Position numbers and translations under genes: made by a program. Under the pieces are notes generated by a model. That model did not search any database. It was not told the origin of the DNA and was given only the letters and a program-made list of their open reading frames with translations. Shown in pieces: positions 57,278 to 64,000 of a stretch of 64,000 nt of DNA; the stretch's first letter is position 1, and the number at the start of each line of letters is the position of its first letter. The stretch comes from Artocarpus heterophyllus (taxonomy: Eukaryota; Streptophyta; Magnoliopsida; Rosales; Moraceae), in NCBI GenBank assembly GCA_025403435.1, contig CM046340.1:13150091-13214090 (forward strand). Direction: 5' to 3'.

Positions 57278-59411
57278 TGTAACGTCCTGAAATTTATTTA
57301 ATATTAATGTAATGTAAATGAGGGATTAGTATGCCATAATTAATGTTTTAACTTTAATTAAATTATTTGGTTAGATTTTGAATCTTTGGTTGTTTTGTTA
57401 AATTGATGTGTTCAAATGATTTCTTATTGATTTAAAATGATGTTTTGAGTTTTAAAACACAATAATTTGTAAAATGTTAAAAATACTCTGTTTTGCAAAA
57501 CCGTGGGCGGCACATGGTTTTCGCACAGTAAAACCGCCCACCGATTTTCTCTATTTATTTCCTTCCTCTCTCTCCTCACTCTCACGTTTCACTCTCTCTC
57601 TCTTCCCTCTCTCTCTCGGCAGCTCCCTCTCTCTCAATCTCTTTCAAAAAAATTTTAAAACAAATTCGGATCCAAGCTTCGGGATAGCAAGGAGGAAGCT
57701 CGGGGACGTGATTCGGCAACCGAGAAAGCGGATTGAAGCTTCGATTCGAGGTTAGATTTGAGATTTCTAAACTTTTTACAAAATTTTCAATTTTGTGTGT
57801 TTTTGAAATCTAAGTTTGTTTAAGCTTAGAAAACCTTGGATTTGATTTAGATGAACTTAGAACAACTAGAATCTAAGCTTAGATTGAAGAAAAATGGATT
57901 GAATTCAAGATTTTTCATTTTTCCCCTCATTTTCTCATTTTCGGATTTTTGAGGATTTCAAGTTCAAATCTTGTTTAAATGAGTCCAAACATGTTTTAGA
58001 ATGTTTTTCTATCAACTATAATTGTTTTTCATGCTTGGGATTTGAGAAAAACAGGTTGGAAACAAGATTTGGATTTTGGGGATCGAGAAACCCGTGGCTG
58101 GGATTTCTGGATTTTCCCAGTTCGGCAGGCCGGAGTGATGATCGGTAGGTCGGTGTTCTTCCGACCGGCAGGCCGAATCTGGGGAAATGTTCGGCAGGCC
58201 AAACCTTGTTTTTGGCAGGCCGAACTGTGCAGTTCGGTAGGCCGAAGCAGGGCGTCTGGCAGGCCGACCGAGGCATAAAAACTTTTGTGATTTTTACCCG
58301 TTTTCACTGTTTTAAACCCAGATTTAAATCCCAACCTTATAGGATGATTTTAAAGGTACAAATGGCACACTAGGACATCATGAAATTATTTAGTAACATA
58401 GAATGTCTCGAACTAGATATTGATCGACTTAGTTTGTATCTAGGATCGTTCGTGGTTCCGTGGAGCTAACGTATAGCGGACCGGGATTACGGTGTGGGGG
58501 CACCGGCACGAGTATTGAGGTAGGACTTCTATCCTATTTCTTTGGTAGCCTGGTTTTGAAATGATTTGGCTTTGAAAAGGATTTCTATCAAATGTTTTCA
58601 ACGGTTGTTTGAAAATGGTTTTATCAGTTATATTTTAATATACCGTGATTATGAAATGAATTTCATAATGAACGTAATTGACAACACTTGGTAATTGGGT
58701 TTTGAATGATAATGATAATAAACACAAAGGCATGATGCCATATCAGAGATCGGGTCGTGTAGCGATCGACCTTGGGGGCAGGTCCTGAAACCCAGCTGGG
58801 CCACTACGGTAGTGATATCATGGTTTGCCTAGGTAAAGGTAAATTGGTGTTTTGATTTGACGAGTGAATTGTTCTGTGACAGAACGGTTCTACTCAAATT
58901 ATTTATTTATTTATTTATTTAAGTTTACTCTGAATAACTTCTAATGATGCTATGTTTCTTTGCATTAAACTATTTTATAAAACATAGTCCTACTGAGCCT
59001 TTCGCTCACGTTTTATTGTTTTAAATTTCCCCCATCTAGGTGGTCTTCCATTTAGGTTTGGAGAAGATTCTTCGGATCGAACTCAGGAGCAATAGGAGAG
59101 TTTATTTATATTCTGTAGTATTAATCAAGGCATGTAAGACTTTAACTTTATTTGTACTTGGACTGTAATTGTATTAGTGATATTGTCAGAACCATGTGTG
59201 TGCACAAGTTGTGGGTTGTGGAACCCATATTTGCGGTTTTTAATTAATTATTATTATTTGCTTAATATTTATAAATTCTTTTATAAAATGTGGTGGAAAT
59301 CTTCTTAATTTTTATTTAATTTGATTCTCAAACTCTCGATTTTTAATTAAATTCTCTTTTAATTAATATAAATATTCCGCCACGTCACCTCCCGTACTCC
59401 GGGGCGTGACA
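57278..59411 (+). repeat. 5' LTR of the Tekay-like element, 2134 bp
   Basis: Begins TGTAACGTCCTGAAATT and ends CCGGGGCGTGACA. Features: CT-rich stretch 57560-57640, a GC-rich block with repeated GGCAGGCCGA words (58120-58275), the TGAGCCTTTCGCTCA hairpin (58994-59008) with CATCTAGG 30 nt downstream, and an ATTTATTT repeat near 58900. Confidence 0.92.
58120..58275. repeat. Imperfect GGCAGGCCGA repeat cluster in the Tekay-like LTR
   Basis: At least six occurrences of GGCAGGCC or GGTAGGCC variants, spaced irregularly by ~15-30 bases, several preceded by TTC so that they form near-palindromes such as TTCGG...CCGAA. Confidence 0.8.
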
Positions 59412-59414
59412 GAA

Positions 59415-59427
59415 TGGTATCAGAGGT
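59415..59427 (+). other. Primer-binding site (initiator-Met tRNA) of the Tekay-like element
   Basis: TGGTATCAGAGGT three bases after the LTR end; the initiator-Met site would read TGGTATCAGAGC, so there is one mismatch at the twelfth base. Confidence 0.85.
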
Positions 59428-59516
59428 CAAGGTTATGAACCTTGGGAATTGTGCACACATAGGTTTGACAATGAAATACCTCTGACAGTCTAAATTTTAT
59501 TTTCAGAAGTGAGAGA

Positions 59517-60699
59517 ATGGCACCTAGACGTCGTTCGACTGCTGACGCTGAGTTCAGAAATGATGAGAGCATGATGAGGTTTATGTTTGCGGCTTTTCGG
59601 TAGATGGCAGCCAGGGCTAGACCGGAAGACTCCAGTGTTGGTAGTCGGCATGCGTTCTTTAAGAAATTCCGGCGGGCGTCTATTCTGACTTTTGATGGCA
59701 ATGGGGATCCGCAGTTAGCAGAGTATTGGTTGGATTCGATCTTGAAGCATCTGGATACTCTTGGTGTGCCTGAGGAGTATCGTGTGGAGTTTGCGGCGTA
59801 TAAGCTCGAGGGTGGCGCCAACACCTGGTGGAAACAAACTAAGCGTCTGGAGCGCGGTGGCGATATCGGTTGGGACAAGTTCGAGGAGCTGTTCTATGAT
59901 CGGTATTTTCCACAGGGGTATAGAGACCAGAAGGCAGCTGAGTTTTATAGATTGCAGCAGGGTGATATGTCAGTCCGGGAGTATGAGGTAAAGTTTAACG
60001 AGTTGGCTAGGTTTGCTCCATCAGCTGTGGCATCGGAGCGTGAGAAATGCATCAAGTTTCAGGAGGGACTCAAGGCTCCTATTCGGCGGCAGTTGGTTGC
60101 TCTACGGCTTAGGAGTTTCGGAGAGCTTGTGTCGTTGGTGATCTCCGTGGAGAATGATTACGTGCAATATTGTGAGGACTGAGCCAAGGCTTCAGGAGGA
60201 CCGCAGAGGAGTGGCATGAAGAGCATTAGTAGTCGTCCAGCTCCGGGGAAAGGCAAGCAAGGCGGTACGACCAGTGGCAGTAGCAGTTCGTCTGGCAGCG
60301 GGCGCAGCAACCCCTACAGCTTTCATTGTCATTTCTGTCAGCAGCCCGGACACATCAAGAGGAATTGCCCGATCAGGAGTGCTCGTCTTGGATCGCAGAC
60401 CGGGGAGGATGCCAGTCGTTCATCTCAGCCTCAGCCTCAGACCCTACCTCCGCCTCCGCAGTACACGCAGTTGCAGTATCCGCAGTTTTCTCCTCAGCAA
60501 TTCTCATATCTGGCACGGGGGCAGCAGCCGCAGTATTTTCAACGCAGTGTTCCTCAGTATAGAGCTCCGAGTACAGGTAGTGTGCAGTCGTCTCCATCTC
60601 AGCAGCATCGGCCGAGTAATCCAGGACCCAGTAATGTCGGTAGAGGAAAAGGAAAGGCGCCAGTGCAGGTTCATGCAATGGCATCTGGAGGGTCAGATT
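59517..60699 (+). pseudogene. Tekay-like gag with two in-frame stops
   Basis: Starts ATG GCA CCT AGA CGT. The frame is closed by TAG at 59601-59603 and again by TGA at 60180-60182, but stays the same throughout. The capsid part (DFDGNGDPQ-like region, then NTWWKQTKRL, REYEVKFNELARFAP) lies between the stops. The CCHC zinc knuckle [14 protein letters not shown] is at 60327-60368, followed by a Gln/Pro-rich spacer. The stops fit CAG-to-TAG and CGA-to-TGA changes. Confidence 0.88.
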
Positions 60700-63600
60700 C
60701 TCAGACTAGTAACGCAGTTGTCGATGGTATGATATTGGTTTCTAGATCTTTAGCTCGTGTTTTGTTCGATACCGGTGCCTCTCATTCTCTCATTTCGAGT
60801 TCTTTTGTACATGCCTTGGGATTAGAAGTAGAAGAGTTTAATGAACCCCTAGTCATAACTTCTCCCTTGGGGCGGGTGTGTGTGAATTGTATGTGTAAAT
60901 CATGTAAAATAAAGATTGGGGATGAGATTTTGAAAAGTGATTTGATTATACTCCCCATGAGTTCCTATGATGTGATTTTAGGGATGGACTGGTTGTCCAG
61001 GTATAGTGCAGTCGTGGACTGCCAACTTAGAAAAGTGACCCTAGTGTCTGATAGGGGGACGGTAATCACTTACCAGGGTGGTGATGATTGGCTAATGAGT
61101 GAGCGCCTTATAAAGTCGTGTCTAGGAGGGCGAAGGAATCTAGATTGTTTCGCTTTTCTTGCCAATCTAGATTGCGAGCCCTATGTTTCGAGTAGTAGTG
61201 TAGTGATTTCGGTGGTTGATGAGTTCGAGGATGTTTTCCCCGACGAGTTATCAGGATTACCACCGCGTCGGGAGATTGAGTTTGGTATCGAGTTGTTTCC
61301 AGGGACATCACCGATTTCTATGGCACCTTATCGGATGGCGCTAGCAGAAATGAAGGAATTGAGAAAGCAACTTCAGGAGCTTGCTGATAAAGGATATATT
61401 CGGAATAGCACATCTCCGTGGGGAGCACCAATTTTGTTCGCTAAGAAGCACGATGGGACTCTCAGGTTATGTGTGGATTATCGACAGCTGAATCGTGTTA
61501 CGGTGAAGAACAAGTATCCCTTGCCTAGGATTGATGAGCTATTTGATCAGTTGGGAGTTCGCGATACTTCTCGAAGATTGATTTGCGTTCAGGTTATCAT
61601 CAGCTCAGGATCAAGGAAGAGGATATTCCCAAGACAGCTTTTAGGACTCGGTATGGGCACTTTGAGTTTCTGGTCATGTCTTTTGGGTTGACGAATGCTC
61701 CAGCAGCTTTTATGGATCTGATGAACAGGGTATTTAGGCTGTATCTGGATCAGTTTGTGATCGTGTTCATCGATGATATTCTTGTGTATTCTAAGACTTT
61801 GGAGGAGCATGAGCAGCATCTTCGGGTCGTGCTTCAGACTCTGCGGGAGCACCAGTTGTATGCTAAGAGGGAAAAATGTGAGTTCTGGTTGACTGAGGTC
61901 AAATTTCTGGGTCATGTTATCTCGGAGCATGGTATTTCAGTGGATCCATCCAAGATTGAAGCTATATTGGAGTGGGAACGACCAAGGAATGTAGCGGAGA
62001 TTCGCAGCTTCTTAGGTCTTGCTGGATATTACAGGAAATTTGTAAAGGACTTTTTGAAGATTGCAGCTCCGTTGACGAGATTGATCAAGAAAAATGTCAG
62101 GTTTGAGTGGGATGAATATTGTGAGCTTGCTTTTCAGGAATTGAAGAACCGGTTGACTTCAGCTCCAGTGTTGGTTATTCCTAGCAGTGACGAGCCGTAT
62201 GAGGTTTATGCGGATGCTTCAGGGCGTGGACTTGGATGCGTGTTGATGCAGCATGGACGTGTGGTTGCGTACGGATCGAGACAGCTACGACCTCACGAGC
62301 GGAATTATCCTACTCACGATTTAGAGCTTGCAGCGGTGATCTATGCGTTGAAGATTTGGAGGTGTTATTTGTATGGAGCATCGTTTCAGGTCTTCTCTGA
62401 TCACAAGAGTTTGAGGTATTTGTTCACTCAGAGGGATCTCAATTTGAGGCAGCATAGGTGGGTAGAGTACATGGAGGATTATGATTTCGCGTTGCAGTAT
62501 CATCCCGGGAAAGCTAATGTGGTAGCGGACGCGCTTAGCAGGAAGTCTTCTGGAATTCTCGCTTGTTTGATTTTTGAGGACTGGAGCAGGGATGCGACAG
62601 TGAGTGAGTATCGGCTACTGTATCGTGAAGATGGTGATCGAGTTTCGTTATATCATGTGGAAGCGACTCCAGCTCTTGTTCGAATGGTGAAGCAAAATCA
62701 GTAGTAGGATCGACATTTGCAGGGGATTTGGTCACGGATTCAGAACGGGGAGCAGTTTGAAGAATGGAGCGTGCATGTAGATGGATCATTGTACTTTCGG
62801 GAGCGTCTTGCAGTTCTAGTTATCGCCGAGGTGACGAAAGCCGTTCTAGACGAAGCTCATAGGTCTCAGTTTGCTATTCATCCGGGGAGCACCAAGATGT
62901 ATCGCGATCTGAAGAGGCAGTATTGGTGGAGAGGCATGAAGAAAGATGTTCGTGAGTACGTGGCCAAGTGTTCGACGTGTCTCTAGGTGAAAGCTGAGCA
63001 TCAGAAGCCTGCAGGTCAGCTTCAGCCGCTTCCTATTCCAGGGTGGAAATGGGAGCATGTGACGATGGATTTCCTCACAGGTTTGCCGAGGACGGAGCAG
63101 CGGCATGATGCAGTTTGGGTTGTGGTCGACAGGTTGACGAAATCGGCGCATTTCATTCCATTTAGGTCGACGTGTTCGAGGAAGATTCTCGGGGAGTTGT
63201 ATATGCAGAACATTGTGAGGTTGCATGGAGTTCCTTTGTCCATCACCTCTGATCGAGACACCAGGTTTAATGCTAAGTACTGGAGGAGTTTTCAGGAGGC
63301 TTTGGGTACGGATTTGAACTTCAGTACGGCGTTTCATCCTCAGACTGATGGGCAGTCTGAGCGGGTTATCCAGGTTCTCGAGGATATGTTGCGTGCTTGT
63401 GCGTTGGACTTCGGCGGGAATTGGAAGCAATGCTTGCATTTGGCGGAGTTCGCGTACAACAACAATTATCAGGCGAGTATCGGTATGGCACCATTTGAGG
63501 CATTGTATGGGTGACCGTGTCGGTCACCTGTGTGTTGGGCCGAGCCGGAAGATAGAGTTATTCTTGGGCTGGAAGAGATTCATGATAGCAACGAGAAAGT

Positions 63601-64000
63601 CGCGGTGATCCAAGATCGATTGAGGGTAGCTCAGAATCGGCAGAAGAGCTACGCGGATAGGAGACGTAGACCTTTAGAGTTCGCGGTTGGAGATTTTGTT
63701 CTCTTGAGGGTGTCGCCTCGTAAGGGAACTATGCGGTTCGGGGTGAGTGGGAAGCTCGCGCCGAGGTATATTGGTCCGTTCGAGATCACTCAGCGTGTTG
63801 GTGTGGTCGCTTATCGGCTTAATCTTCCGCCCGAACTTTCTCATGTGCACGATGTGTTTCATGTGTCGATGCTTAGGAAATGTCCACCTGGGCAGGATAA
63901 GATAGTTTCGTTTCGCGATGTACAGGTTCAGGAGGATACGACATACGAAGAAGTGCCGATTCAGATTATCGACCGGAAAGTGATTAGCTTGCGTCGTCGT
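60700..64000 (+). pseudogene. Tekay-like pol with a frameshift and three in-frame stops
   Basis: Protease DTGASHS (Asp codon 60768). RT from about 61200, with [21 protein letters not shown] and FIDDILVYS (61766-61792). A one-base loss between 61555 and 61580 shifts the frame inside RT. RNase H: YADASG (Asp codon 62213), [20 protein letters not shown] at 62702-62704, then the integrase HHCC finger, TAG at 62984-62986, integrase core Asp 63068, Asp 63251 and Glu 63359 (D,D35E), TGA at 63512-63514, then the GPF/Y-like tail ([10 protein letters not shown]) and the likely chromodomain start at the window end. Not translatable as one protein. Confidence 0.9.

Larger units (their letters stand above)
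57278..64000 (+). mobile_element. Tekay/Del-like Ty3/gypsy chromovirus, truncated by the window edge
   Basis: 5' LTR 57278-59411, primer site at 59415, gag-pol 59517 onward in the order gag, zinc knuckle, protease, RT, RNase H, integrase, and a terminal region ([11 protein letters not shown]) that looks like the start of a chromodomain. This order and the chromodomain indicate a chromovirus, and the sequence style is Tekay/Del. The left target duplication would be GCTTC (57273-57277); the right end is outside. It is inserted in the Tat RNase H region, 56 bp from the solo LTR. Confidence 0.92.

Noticed and set aside
57474..58334. ORFs of 78-101 codons in the Tekay-like LTR
   Set aside because: They are produced by the CT tracts and the GGCAGGCC repeats; no domain and no conserved start.

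Overview
The window looks like a stretch of nuclear genome from a flowering plant, most likely a eudicot. It is AT-rich, its genes have introns with GT/AG borders, the gene families are plant-type (LRK10-like wall-associated receptor kinases, GT14/DUF266 glycosyltransferases), and most of the sequence is nested LTR retrotransposon material. The species cannot be named from the sequence alone. No bacterial, organellar, tRNA, rRNA or CRISPR signal was seen.

Left part (about 1-31.5 kb): a tandem array of LRK10L receptor-like kinase genes, all on the minus strand. Copy A (782-4824) and copy C (27698-30363) are open three-exon genes encoding about 627 and 634 residues. Copy B (18646-21092) is a wreck: ectodomain joined to a partial C-lobe, with two TIR elements inserted. 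A relic of a fourth unit survives as duplicated upstream sequence (about 6389-6782 and 11591-12120), split by a 4.8 kb solo LTR. Between the copies lie a hAT-like element, a long-TIR Mutator-like element carrying its own 4.0 kb solo LTR, and another long LTR that itself received a copia solo LTR.

Middle part (about 31.7-51 kb): two GT14 'Branch' glycosyltransferase genes on the plus strand. The first (32744-40640) is dead: a 67-bp segment of its membrane-anchor exon is tandemly repeated four times, a very young Ty1/copia element (33093-37394, LTRs differing at one base) sits in the same exon, and a one-base deletion and stop codons follow. The second (47827-50655) is open and encodes about 421 residues. 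Two related solo LTRs (41383-43740 and 55247-57221) flank it in inverted orientation.

Right part (about 52-64 kb): a decayed Tat-type Ty3/gypsy element on the minus strand (RNase H, integrase, then an opposite-strand coiled-coil ORF), interrupted by one of the solo LTRs and, 56 bp further on, by a Tekay/Del-like chromovirus running off the window. That chromovirus has five in-frame nonsense codons, all explicable as C-to-T changes at CG or CHG sites, plus one frameshift.

The most unusual recurring signal is a short hairpin (TGAGC-loop-GCTCA, variable loop) followed 20-30 nt later by a YAG|G motif. It occurs once in each of at least five distinct LTRs, in sense orientation.
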